Shown in pieces: positions 1-7,984 of a stretch of 64,000 nucleotides of DNA. The notes under the pieces are model-generated. The model was not told the origin of the DNA. It did no database searches and was given only the letters and a program-made list of their open reading frames with translations. The stretch's first letter is position 1. Each line of letters begins with the position of its first letter. The DNA comes from Kineosporiaceae bacterium (GTDB lineage Bacteria; Actinomycetota; Actinomycetes; Actinomycetales; Kineosporiaceae): contig JAEUJN010000039.1 of assembly GCA_016794595.1 (NCBI GenBank), forward strand, positions 1-64,000, in the 5' to 3' direction. Both the position numbers and the translations under genes were made by a program.

Positions 1-20
1 CTCGCCCCGTGCAACGACAA

Positions 21-55
21 AGCCCCAGGTCAACTGAGTCAACTGACCTGGGGCT
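21..55 (-). terminator. Hairpin downstream of tRNA-Leu
   Basis: Perfect 12-bp inverted repeat (arms 21-32 and 44-55, arm AGCCCCAGGTCA) with an 11-nt loop. It lies six bases past the 3' end of the tRNA read on the minus strand. On that strand the stem is followed by TTTGTCGTT, a weak U-tract, so it is most likely the intrinsic terminator of the tRNA transcript. Confidence 0.75.
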
Positions 56-60
56 GTTGT

Positions 61-143
61 GCGCGAGGGGGGAGTTGAACCCCCATGCCCTTTCGGGCAC
101 ACGGACCTGAACCGTGCGCGTCTGCCTATTCCGCCACTCGCGC
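61..143 (-). tRNA. tRNA-Leu (CAG anticodon)
   Basis: The reverse complement folds as a class II tRNA. The 7-bp acceptor stem pairs GCGCGAG with CTCGCGC, the anticodon stem CACGG/CCGTG carries the loop TTCAGGT (anticodon CAG), a long variable arm TGCCCGAAAGGGCA is present, and the T-loop is GTTCAAC. The long variable arm and CAG anticodon identify tRNA-Leu reading CUG. The 3' CCA is not encoded. The gene is transcribed away from the fhaA operon. Confidence 0.97.
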
Positions 144-443
144 GAGCGGTACGAAGGCTAGCACGCGATGCCCGGTGCCCGACGACCACCACCGCCCGGC
201 CAACCGCCCGGCCGACCGTACCTGCCGACCGTCCGGCCAGAGTTCAGCAGCGGATCGAATCGAGCCGGGGACTCACCGAGGAGGCGTCCAGGTCACCGGC
301 ACGGTTAGGCTGGCCACGCACGCAGCGGCACGTCGTCGGCACGTGATCGGTCCGCCGGGGGTTCGGCCCGGCACCCGCCCCGGTCGGACGCCGCGGCGCT
401 GATTCGCGGCAGCGCCGCACAGCTCAGAAGGAGGTGAGGCGGC
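144..443. other. Intergenic region between tRNA-Leu and fhaA
   Basis: 300 bp between divergently oriented tRNA-Leu and fhaA, which must hold both promoters. A TAGGCT at 306-311 fits the actinobacterial minus-10 pattern TANNNT for fhaA, but no convincing minus-35 is visible. A strong Shine-Dalgarno, AGAAGGAGGTGAGG, sits at 426-439 just before the fhaA GTG. No gene is seen here. Confidence 0.4.
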
Positions 444-1322
444 GTGGGGGTTCTCGACAGGTTCGAGAAGGGCATCGAGCGCGCCGTCAACGGTGCCTTC
501 GCCAAGGCGTTCCGCAGCGAGGTCCAGCCGGTCGAGATCGCCAGTGCGTTGCGTCGCGAGTGCGATGACAAGGCGGCGATCGTCGCCCGCGACCGCACCA
601 TCGCGCCGAATGCGTTCGTGGTCGAGCTCGGCCCGGCCGATCACCAACGCCTCGGGCAGTGGGAAGAGGCCCTCGGCGACGAACTCGGTGCGGTGGTCGC
701 CGATCACGCCCGCCAGCAGCGCTATCACCTGCCCGGGCCGGTGAAGGTGGTCTTCGAGGAGGCCGAGGACCTGGACACCGGTCTCTTCCGGGTGCGCAGC
801 CGCACCTCGAAGGGGGACGCTTCTCCCGGACGCCGCGCGGCCGGCCCGCCCGTGCCCGCTCCCCCCGACCTGCCGCCATCCGCCTCCGGTGGTCGCCGGA
901 CCGCTCCGCCTCTGCCACCCGCGGGCGGATGGGTGGCCCCGCCACCCCCCGCCCCGGAGGCGCCCCGCGCCTCCGTTCCCCCTGCCTGGGCGGGCGGACG
1001 GACGAGGCCCAGTCTCGACCTCGGCGGGCAGATCTTCGAGATCTCGCGCCCGGTGACGGTGATCGGGCGCGGGACCGACGCGGACGTCATCCTCGACGAC
1101 ACCGGCGTCTCCCGCCGTCACGCCGAGATCCACATCACCGACGGCCGGGCCCGGATCATCGACCTCGGCTCGACCAACGGCACGTTCGTCGACGGGGCCA
1201 AGCGTCCGGTGACCACCCTGGTCGACGGCAGCGTGATCACGATCGGCCGCACGCGCATCATCTTCCGAACCGGCGACCTGGACACCGTGACCCCGGAGCG
1301 CCCCGACGGCCGGTCGTGGTGA
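444..1322 (+). CDS. fhaA: FhaA: DUF3662 and FHA domain protein
   Basis: First gene of the growth/kinase operon. Residues 1-115 match the FhaA N-terminal domain (DUF3662), 120-188 are a Pro/Ala/Gly-rich linker, and 190-280 form an FHA phosphothreonine-binding domain with the expected signature: GRG at 208-210, SRRHAE at 223-228 and GSTNGT at 242-247. In mycobacteria FhaA binds phosphorylated partners such as the pseudokinase MviN and tempers peptidoglycan synthesis; that role is inferred here from architecture and context. The GTG start is set by the very strong upstream AGAAGGAGGTG. FhaB follows after 10 bp. The 292-aa length is shorter than mycobacterial FhaA (about 500 aa) because the linker is short. 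Confidence 0.95.
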   Translation: MGVLDRFEKGIERAVNGAFAKAFRSEVQPVEIASALRRECDDKAAIVARDRTIAPNAFVVELGPADHQRLGQWEEALGDELGAVVADHARQQRYHLPGPVKVVFEEAEDLDTGLFRVRSRTSKGDASPGRRAAGPPVPAPPDLPPSASGGRRTAPPLPPAGGWVAPPPPAPEAPRASVPPAWAGGRTRPSLDLGGQIFEISRPVTVIGRGTDADVILDDTGVSRRHAEIHITDGRARIIDLGSTNGTFVDGAKRPVTTLVDGSVITIGRTRIIFRTGDLDTVTPERPDGRSW

Positions 1323-1332
1323 CCGCCGCGCG

Positions 1333-1857
1333 ATGAGCGAACTCACCCTGACCCTGCTCCGCCTGGGCTTCCTGGGCCTGCTGTGGGTCCTCGTGCTGGG
1401 AGTGGTCGCCGTCCTGCGTCGTGACCTGTTCGGTACCCAGGTGCGCCGCAAGGAGACTGCGGCCGCCGCCGGCAGATCGCGGCTGGCCCGGGCCCGGGCG
1501 GCGGTACCCGTCCGCGCCGGCGGTGGCGGGGCCTCGCCTCAGCCCTCCGGCCGGGGACTTGCCGGCAGCGGTCTGCACCTGGTGGTGACCGCGGGGTCGT
1601 TGAAGGGCACCTCGATCGCGCTGGCCCAGGCGCCGATCCTGATCGGCCGCGCGCCGGAGTGCACCCTGGTGGTCGAGGATGACTACGCCTCCAACCGTCA
1701 TGCCCAGTTGTCCCTGCGCGACGGGGTGTGGGTGGTGGAGGATCTGGGTTCGACGAACGGCACGTTCATCGGGCGCACGAGGCTCAGCGCGCCCACCGCG
1801 GTCGACGCCGGGACGAGTTTCCGGATCGGCCGCACCACCATCGAGTTGCGGAGGTAG
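1333..1857 (+). CDS. fhaB: FhaB (FipA): membrane-anchored FHA protein
   Basis: 174 aa. One hydrophobic N-terminal segment (about residues 5-29) followed by a short basic linker and a C-terminal FHA domain (about 80-172) with GR at 105-106, S-NRHAQ at 120-125 and GSTNGT at 139-144. FhaB homologues are phosphorylated by PknA/PknB and link kinase signalling to septal wall synthesis. Position between fhaA and the PP2C gene is the canonical actinobacterial order. A GGAGG near its 3' end (1850-1854) overlaps its TAG stop and serves as the ribosome binding site of pstP, so the two are tightly coupled. Confidence 0.94.
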   Translation: MSELTLTLLRLGFLGLLWVLVLGVVAVLRRDLFGTQVRRKETAAAAGRSRLARARAAVPVRAGGGGASPQPSGRGLAGSGLHLVVTAGSLKGTSIALAQAPILIGRAPECTLVVEDDYASNRHAQLSLRDGVWVVEDLGSTNGTFIGRTRLSAPTAVDAGTSFRIGRTTIELRR

Positions 1858-1862
1858 CCGGA

Positions 1863-3437
1863 TTGGCGATCGCGTTGCGTTACGCGGCCCGCTCCGACGT
1901 CGGCCTGGTTCGCGCCAACAACCAGGACTCCGCCTATGCAGGGCCCAATCTCCTGGTGGTCGCGGACGGCATGGGCGGCCACGCCGGCGGGGACGTCGCG
2001 TCGTCCCTGGCCATCGGCGAGATGGCCCCGCTGGACGACGAGTCGCACGGCGCCGATGCGCTGGAGCACCTGTCCGAGGCGGTACACGCCGCTCACCGGG
2101 AACTGCTCGACCGGGTCGACCTGGAGCCGGCGCTGGCCGGGATGGGCACGACCGTCACGGCCCTGCTGCGATCCGGGAGCCGGCTGGCGTTGGCCCACAT
2201 CGGTGACTCGCGCGCCTACCTGTTGCGCGAGGGGGCCCTGGTGCAGATCACCAAGGACCACACGTTCGTGCAGACCCTGGTCGACGAGGGGCGGATCACC
2301 GCCGCCGAGGCGGAGCACCACCCGCAGCGCAGCGTGGTCATGCGGGTGGTCAGCGACGTGGTGGACGACGTCGAGCCCGATCTGTCGATGCGCGAGGCGC
2401 GGATCGGTGACCGGTACCTGCTGTGCTCGGACGGCCTGTCCGGGGTGGTCAGCCTCGAGACCATGCAGCAGACCATGGCCGCATTGCAGGATCCGGTGAC
2501 CACCTGCGAGAACCTGGTCCACCTGGCACTGCGCGCCGGGGCCCCCGACAACGTCACCTGCATCGTGGCCGACATCGTCGAGGACACCGCGCGCGACGAC
2601 CTCTCCCCGTGCGTCGTGGGTGCGGCGTCCCTGCACCAGCCCCGTCGCGGCCTGCCGGGCCGCCGGGGCCGGGAGTCCTCCGCCGCCGAACGAGCGGCCG
2701 CCCTCACCGCCGTCGGTGACGGCGACGAGGAGGACTCACAAGTCCCCTCCCCTTCCCCTGACCGGCGCCGGGTGATCGGTGGCAGCCTGCTGGTGGTGCT
2801 GTTGCTGATCGGCGGTGGGTTCGGGGCCTGGCGCTGGGTCGCCGCCCAGATCTTCGTCGGCGACAGCGACGGGACGGTGGCGGTGTTCAACGGCCTGCCG
2901 CAGGATCTCGGCCCGGTCAGCCTGTCCCGCCTGCGCTCGGTCGCCGACGTCCAACTGGTCGACCTGCCGGATTACGCCCGCACCCGCATCGTGGAGGGCA
3001 TCCCGGCGGACGACCAGGCCGGAGCCGATGCCATCGTGACCCGCTACCGCGAGCTGGCAGCCCGGTGCCTGGCCCTGCGGGCCGCCTCCAGCGCCACGCT
3101 GACCCCGGGCCCGTCGCCGTCCGGCGCGCTCACCCCGACCGCCACCGTGACCGCCACCGTGACCGTCACCCCGGCCGCCACCGGCACCCAGGGCACGCCC
3201 GCCGACCCCAGCGGGTCGGCTTCGACCGTCATCGGTTCGGCAGTGGCCTCGGGCCCTGTGGCATCCGGCTCGGCAGCGCCCTCGGTGTCGCCGACCTCCG
3301 ACCCCCTCTCACCGGCGGCCACCCCGCCCGCCACCCCCGAGGCGGGCCTGACCCCCACTCCGATCCCCACTCCGATCCCCTCGGACCTCGACTGTGGCGA
3401 TCTCACCCCCGCGACCCTGTCCGCGAGCGGGAGTTGA
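1863..3437 (+). CDS. pstP: PstP: PP2C Ser/Thr protein phosphatase
   Basis: Reverses the phosphorylation made by PknA/PknB. The cytoplasmic PP2C domain occupies about residues 1-240, with the metal-binding DGMGGHAGG motif at 35-43 and a C-terminal DNVTCIVAD motif. A single membrane helix lies at about 303-325, followed by an extracytoplasmic domain and a Pro/Thr/Ser/Ala-rich tail from about 420. I chose the TTG at 1863 because GGAGG (1850-1854) is 8 nt upstream and homologues start about ten residues before the conserved SDVGLVR-NNQD; the frame stays open further upstream, where it overlaps fhaB implausibly. Predicted length is 524 aa. rodA follows after 3 bp. Confidence 0.93.
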   Translation: MAIALRYAARSDVGLVRANNQDSAYAGPNLLVVADGMGGHAGGDVASSLAIGEMAPLDDESHGADALEHLSEAVHAAHRELLDRVDLEPALAGMGTTVTALLRSGSRLALAHIGDSRAYLLREGALVQITKDHTFVQTLVDEGRITAAEAEHHPQRSVVMRVVSDVVDDVEPDLSMREARIGDRYLLCSDGLSGVVSLETMQQTMAALQDPVTTCENLVHLALRAGAPDNVTCIVADIVEDTARDDLSPCVVGAASLHQPRRGLPGRRGRESSAAERAAALTAVGDGDEEDSQVPSPSPDRRRVIGGSLLVVLLLIGGGFGAWRWVAAQIFVGDSDGTVAVFNGLPQDLGPVSLSRLRSVADVQLVDLPDYARTRIVEGIPADDQAGADAIVTRYRELAARCLALRAASSATLTPGPSPSGALTPTATVTATVTVTPAATGTQGTPADPSGSASTVIGSAVASGPVASGSAAPSVSPTSDPLSPAATPPATPEAGLTPTPIPTPIPSDLDCGDLTPATLSASGS

Positions 3438-3440
3438 CGG

Positions 3441-4799
3441 ATGGTCGTCGTCGCCCCGGTGATCACCCGCACCCGACGCAACGTCGAACTGGTCCTGCTG
3501 CTGGTCGCACTGGCGATCGGGCTGGGTGCGTACGCCCTGGTGGGCATCGCCGAGAAGGGGACGATCCCGGCCGACATGGCCACCTATGGCGGCGCGATGG
3601 CGCTGCTCGCGCTGGCCGTCCACGTCGTCCTGCGAGTACGTGCGGCCTATGCCGACCCGGTCATCCTGCCGATCGTGACGGTGCTCAACGGGTTGGGGCT
3701 GGTGATGATCCACCGGATCGACCTGGCCAAGGGCCGCGAGGTGGGCGAGTCCCTCGCGTTGCGCCAGCTGATCTGGACGACGCTGGGCGTCGCCGCCGCG
3801 ATCGTGGTCCTGATGATCCTGCGCGACCACCGAGGGCTCTCGCGGTACACCTACACCGCGATGGCCGGCGCCATCGCCCTCCTGCTGCTGCCACTGGTGC
3901 CGTTCGTCGGGCGTGAGATCAACGGCGCCCGGATCTGGATCCGGTTGGGCCCCATGTCGTTCCAGCCCGGTGAGATCGCCAAGATCGCGCTCGCGGTGTT
4001 CTTCGCCGGCTACCTGGTGATCGCGCGGGACTCGCTGTCCCTGGTCGGGCGCAAGGTGCTGGGGCTCCAGCTGCCCCGCGCGCGAGACCTCGGGCCGATC
4101 CTGGTGGTCTGGATGGTCAGCCTGGGAGTGCTGGTCTTCCAACGCGATCTCGGGACGTCGCTGCTCTTCTTCGGCCTCTTCGTCGCCCTGCTGTACGTGG
4201 CCACCGAACGGACCAGCTGGATCGTCATCGGCATGGGGCTGTTCGTCGGCGGGGCGTTCACCGCCTCCCTCGCCTTCTCCCACGTCGGCCGCCGCGTCGA
4301 CGCCTGGCTGCACACCTTCGACCCGTCGGTCTCGGCCTACCAGTTGCAGCAGGGGCTGTTCGGCATGGCCAGCGGAGGGCTGCTCGGCACCGGTCTGGGC
4401 CAGGGCCGGCCGGACATCGTGCCGTTCTCCGAGAGCGACTTCATCATCGCCTCGATCGGTGAGGAGCTCGGACTGACCGGGCTGTTCGCCGTCCTGACGC
4501 TCTACCTGGTGCTGGTCGAGCGCGGGCTGCGGACGGCGATCGGCGTCCGCGACGGGTTCGGCAAGTTGTTGTCGGCCGGGCTGGCCTTCTCCCTCGGGCT
4601 GCAGGTCTTCGTCGTGGTCGGCGGCGTCACCCGGGTGATCCCGCTGACCGGCCTGACCACGCCGTTCCTCGCCTACGGCGGATCCTCCCTGCTGTCGAAC
4701 TGGATCATCGCGGCGCTGCTGCTGCGGATCTCGGACTCCGCGCGCCGTCCGCGGGCCGCCTCGCCGGACACTGCACCGACCGAGGTGGTGCCGGCGTGA
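3441..4799 (+). CDS. rodA: RodA/FtsW-family SEDS peptidoglycan glycosyltransferase
   Basis: 452 aa, about ten to twelve hydrophobic segments. The SEDS signature region GREINGARIWIRLG (around residues 158-171) followed by QPGEIAKIA is present, as is the C-terminal FLAYGGSS motif typical of RodA/FtsW/SpoVE. These proteins polymerise lipid II into glycan strands with a cognate class B PBP. Here that partner is encoded immediately downstream, with the stop and next start overlapping as GTGA. By synteny this is the RodA-type copy of the mycobacterial pstP-rodA-pbpA order. The ATG at 3441 is three bases after pstP. Confidence 0.95.
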   Translation: MVVVAPVITRTRRNVELVLLLVALAIGLGAYALVGIAEKGTIPADMATYGGAMALLALAVHVVLRVRAAYADPVILPIVTVLNGLGLVMIHRIDLAKGREVGESLALRQLIWTTLGVAAAIVVLMILRDHRGLSRYTYTAMAGAIALLLLPLVPFVGREINGARIWIRLGPMSFQPGEIAKIALAVFFAGYLVIARDSLSLVGRKVLGLQLPRARDLGPILVVWMVSLGVLVFQRDLGTSLLFFGLFVALLYVATERTSWIVIGMGLFVGGAFTASLAFSHVGRRVDAWLHTFDPSVSAYQLQQGLFGMASGGLLGTGLGQGRPDIVPFSESDFIIASIGEELGLTGLFAVLTLYLVLVERGLRTAIGVRDGFGKLLSAGLAFSLGLQVFVVVGGVTRVIPLTGLTTPFLAYGGSSLLSNWIIAALLLRISDSARRPRAASPDTAPTEVVPA

Positions 4800-6250
4800 A
4801 CACCCCGCTGCGCCGCCTGGCGGCCGTTGTCGCCGTGCTGTTCGCCTCGCTGTTCGGCGCGGCCACCTACGTGCAGTTCGTCCGGGCGTCCTGGCTGGAG
4901 GACCGCCCGGGCAACGCCCGCACGCTGTACAAGAACTTCGGCCGGGAGCGGCAACCGATCATCCTCGCCGGGCGTCAGATCGCGGTGTCGAAGTCGGCGA
5001 ACGACGCCTACAAGTTCCAGCGCAGCTATCCCGAGGGCCCGCTCTACAGTGCCGTGACCGGGTTCTACTCGATCGTCTACGGCGCCACCGGGATCGAGGC
5101 CGCCGAGGGGCCGCTGCTGTCCGGCACGGCCGACCAGCTGTTCTATCGCCGCATCCAGGACCTGCTGACCGGCAAGCCGGCCAAGGGCGCCACGGTGGAG
5201 CTGACCATCCAGCCCAAGGCGCAGCAGGCCGCCTGGGACGCGCTCGGCGATCAGCGCGGTGCCGTGGTGGCCCTCGACCCGCGCACGGGCGACGTCCTGG
5301 CCATGGTCAGCAAGCCCGCCTACGACCCCAACCGGCTGGCGTCGCACGATGCGGCCGCGGTCAAGAAGGCGTACACCGAGCTGACCGACGACGAGAACCG
5401 CCCGCTGGAGAACCGGGCGATCGCGGGCCGGCTCTATCCGCCGGGCTCGACGTTCAAGCTGGTCACGGCGGCGGCGGCGCTGGAGAGCGGCAACTACGAG
5501 ATCGACACCGAGGTCGACGGCCCGGCACGGCTCGACCTGCCACAGACCGAGACGACGTTGCCGAACGACTTCTCCGGGGCCTGCTCGCCCACCGGGAAGA
5601 TCACCCTGAAGGATGCGCTGCGGATCTCGTGCAACACCGCTTTCGGCGCCGTCGGGATGGCCCTGGGCGGGGATGCCCTGAACGAACAGGCGCGCGCGTT
5701 CGGCTTCGGTGAGCAGCTGCGGATCCCGCTGGCGGTGACCCCCAGCCAGTTCCCGGCCGATCCGAGCCCGGCCCAGGTCGCCCAGTCCGCGATCGGGCAG
5801 TTCGACGTGCGGGTCAGCCCGCTCCAGATGGCGATGGTCTCCGCGGCGATCGCGAACGAGGGAGTCGTGATGAAGCCGCGGCTGGTCAACCGGATCCTGG
5901 CCGAGGACCTGACGGTGATGTCCCGGCCGCAGACCGAGGAACTCGGCCGGGCGGTCTCGCGGGACACCGCCCGCACGCTCACCGAGATGATGGAGGCCGT
6001 GGTCACCTCCGGTACGGGCACCCGCGCGCAGCTGGACGGCGTCCGGGTGGCCGGTAAGACGGGCACGGCCGAGCACGGCGCCCGGCGACCGCCCCACGCA
6101 TGGTTCACTGCGTTCGCCCCAGCGGATGATCCGGTGGTGGCGATCGCGGTCGTGGTGGAGGACGGTGGGACGTTCGGTGATGCGGCATCGGGTGGCAAGG
6201 TGGCGGCCCCGATCGCCAAGAAGGTCATGGAAGCGGTGATCAGTCAGTGA
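4796..6250 (+). CDS. pbpA: PbpA: class B penicillin-binding transpeptidase
   Basis: 484 aa with an N-terminal membrane anchor (about residues 8-28), a dimerisation region and a transpeptidase domain containing all three active-site motifs: STFK at 218-221 (nucleophile Ser218), SCN at 278-280 and KTGTAEH at 421-427. It cross-links peptidoglycan made by the preceding SEDS protein. The GTG start overlaps the rodA stop, and its own stop overlaps the GTG of pknA, so rodA-pbpA-pknA are probably translationally coupled. The length matches mycobacterial PbpA (about 490 aa). Confidence 0.96.
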   Translation: MNTPLRRLAAVVAVLFASLFGAATYVQFVRASWLEDRPGNARTLYKNFGRERQPIILAGRQIAVSKSANDAYKFQRSYPEGPLYSAVTGFYSIVYGATGIEAAEGPLLSGTADQLFYRRIQDLLTGKPAKGATVELTIQPKAQQAAWDALGDQRGAVVALDPRTGDVLAMVSKPAYDPNRLASHDAAAVKKAYTELTDDENRPLENRAIAGRLYPPGSTFKLVTAAAALESGNYEIDTEVDGPARLDLPQTETTLPNDFSGACSPTGKITLKDALRISCNTAFGAVGMALGGDALNEQARAFGFGEQLRIPLAVTPSQFPADPSPAQVAQSAIGQFDVRVSPLQMAMVSAAIANEGVVMKPRLVNRILAEDLTVMSRPQTEELGRAVSRDTARTLTEMMEAVVTSGTGTRAQLDGVRVAGKTGTAEHGARRPPHAWFTAFAPADDPVVAIAVVVEDGGTFGDAASGGKVAAPIAKKVMEAVISQ

Positions 6251-7896
6251 GCGTGCGCGCGGGGACGCGGATCAACGGTCGCTACCGGCTCAGCGAGCGG
6301 ATCGCGGTCGGTGGGATGGGCGAGGTCTGGCGCGCCACCGACGAGGGCCTCGGCCGCTCGGTGGCGGTCAAGATCCTGCGCGCCGAGCTGGCCGAGGACG
6401 AGGCGTTCCGCAAGCGGTTCCGGGCCGAGGCCCGCACCGCGGCCAGCCTTCCCCACAACGGCATCGCCGCGGTGTTCGACTACGGCGAGACGACCGTCGG
6501 TCCGGACGGCGTCTCCCCCTCGGCGGATCCGGTGCAGGGCGACGGCATCGCCTATCTGGTGATGGAACTGGTTCCCGGAGAAGCGCTCTCGGCGATCCTC
6601 ACCCGGGGCGCCCTGGGCATCGAGCGCACCCTGTCGCTGCTGGCCCAGGCGGCTCGTGCGCTGCACGCCGCGCACGCCAAGGGCGTGATCCACCGGGACG
6701 TCAAGCCGGCCAACCTCATGGTCACTCCCGAGGGACGGATCAAGGTGACCGACTTCGGGATCGCCCGGCCGGTCGACCACGAGCCCCTGACGATGACCGG
6801 CCAGGTGATGGGGACGGCGCACTACCTGGCCCCCGAGCTGGCCCGTGGCCAGGAGGCCAGCCCGCTGTCCGACGTGTACGCGCTCGGGGTGGTGGCCTAC
6901 GAGTGTCTCGCCGGTCACCGGCCGTTCGAGGGAGACAACCAGGTCCTGGTGGCCACCGCCCACCTCAGCCAGCAGCCACCCCCGCTGCCCGGCACGATCC
7001 CGCCCGACGTGGTGGCCGCGGTGGACGCCGCGATGGAGAAGGACCCCCTCGACCGGGTGCGGTCCGCCGAGGCGTTCGCGATCGCGCTGGAGAAGCTGCT
7101 GGCGCACGACCCGAGCGCCCGGGACAGCCTGCGCGGCTCGCGGGAGACCCCGGGGCACCACCACCACCTGCAGAGTGCCCAGGCACCGGTGATCGGGCCG
7201 TCCGGGGTGGCCGCGGCGCGGTCCGGTCGGCACTCGGCCGCGGGCGAGGCGCCGGGCGCTGCGGACGGCGCACCGCCGACCGTGGCGGCCCCCCGCCGGG
7301 TGGCGGACGCCGGCGCCTGGCCGAGCGTGGCCACCGCCCCCGCGGGGGTACCGCTCACCCGGCGCCAGGGGGGCGGGGCATCGGGCGGCGACGGCTTCGA
7401 CCCGCTGGGCCCTTCGCTGCGCCGTCGGGAGCAGAAGCCGGTGCTCTCACCCACCTGGTTGCTGATCGGCGGCCTGGTGCTGGTGATCGCGGTGGTGGCG
7501 GTCCTGATCGCACTCACCCGGGGAGGCGGCGGCACGGTCATCGACGACGAGCCGACGCCCGGCCCGGTCGTGCCCACGGCGTCCTCAGGTGCCGGCCTGC
7601 TGCCGAGCGCCCTGGCCACCGGCAGCGCCAGCCCCACCCCGAGCCGGTCGACCCCGCGCCGCTCGGTCACCCGGTCGCCGTCGGTCTCGGCCTCGGTCAC
7701 CGGCTCACCCACCGGGTCGCCGACCGCCTCGGTGTCCAGCCCCCCTGCCTCGAGCCCACCGGCGTCCAGCCCGAACCCGAGCACCCCCGACCCGTCCACC
7801 CCGGTGCCCAGCAGCCCGGCGGTGTCCGAGCCACCCACCCCGAGCGTGGGCCCGCCCAGCCTGGGTGGCGGCGCACTCGTCGCTCCCGGCGCCTAG
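6247..7896 (+). CDS. pknA: PknA: transmembrane Ser/Thr protein kinase
   Basis: 549 aa. Kinase domain about 10-270 with glycine-rich loop VGGMGEV, ATP-binding Lys42 (VAVK), catalytic HRDVKPAN with Asp151 and DFG Asp169. A long Ala/Pro/Gly-rich juxtamembrane region and one membrane helix (about 403-425) are followed by a short external tail dominated by Ser/Pro/Thr with no PASTA domains, as in mycobacterial PknA. It phosphorylates division and wall-synthesis proteins, including FHA adaptors such as those encoded upstream. GTG start overlaps the pbpA stop. The external SPS/TPS repeats look like a wall-spanning linker. Confidence 0.94.
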   Translation: MSVRAGTRINGRYRLSERIAVGGMGEVWRATDEGLGRSVAVKILRAELAEDEAFRKRFRAEARTAASLPHNGIAAVFDYGETTVGPDGVSPSADPVQGDGIAYLVMELVPGEALSAILTRGALGIERTLSLLAQAARALHAAHAKGVIHRDVKPANLMVTPEGRIKVTDFGIARPVDHEPLTMTGQVMGTAHYLAPELARGQEASPLSDVYALGVVAYECLAGHRPFEGDNQVLVATAHLSQQPPPLPGTIPPDVVAAVDAAMEKDPLDRVRSAEAFAIALEKLLAHDPSARDSLRGSRETPGHHHHLQSAQAPVIGPSGVAAARSGRHSAAGEAPGAADGAPPTVAAPRRVADAGAWPSVATAPAGVPLTRRQGGGASGGDGFDPLGPSLRRREQKPVLSPTWLLIGGLVLVIAVVAVLIALTRGGGGTVIDDEPTPGPVVPTASSGAGLLPSALATGSASPTPSRSTPRRSVTRSPSVSASVTGSPTGSPTASVSSPPASSPPASSPNPSTPDPSTPVPSSPAVSEPPTPSVGPPSLGGGALVAPGA

Positions 7897-7906
7897 GAGA
7901 ACTGCG

Positions 7907-7984
7907 ATGACCACGACCTGGCTCCCCGCCCCGACCCCGGATCGCCGGTGGTGGGGCGGCCGGACCGATGGGGGGCACTCGTGA
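7907..7984 (+). CDS. Possible 25-aa leader peptide ahead of pknB
   Basis: An ATG at 7907 preceded by AGGAGA (7895-7900, spacing 6) opens a 25-codon frame (MTTTWLPAP...) whose TGA overlaps the pknB GTG as GTGA. It is Trp/Arg/Gly-rich (three Trp) and resembles no family I know. The good ribosome binding site and exact overlap suggest a translated upstream frame coupled to pknB. A chance frame in GC-rich DNA is the alternative. Confidence 0.35.
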   Translation: MTTTWLPAPTPDRRWWGGRTDGGHS

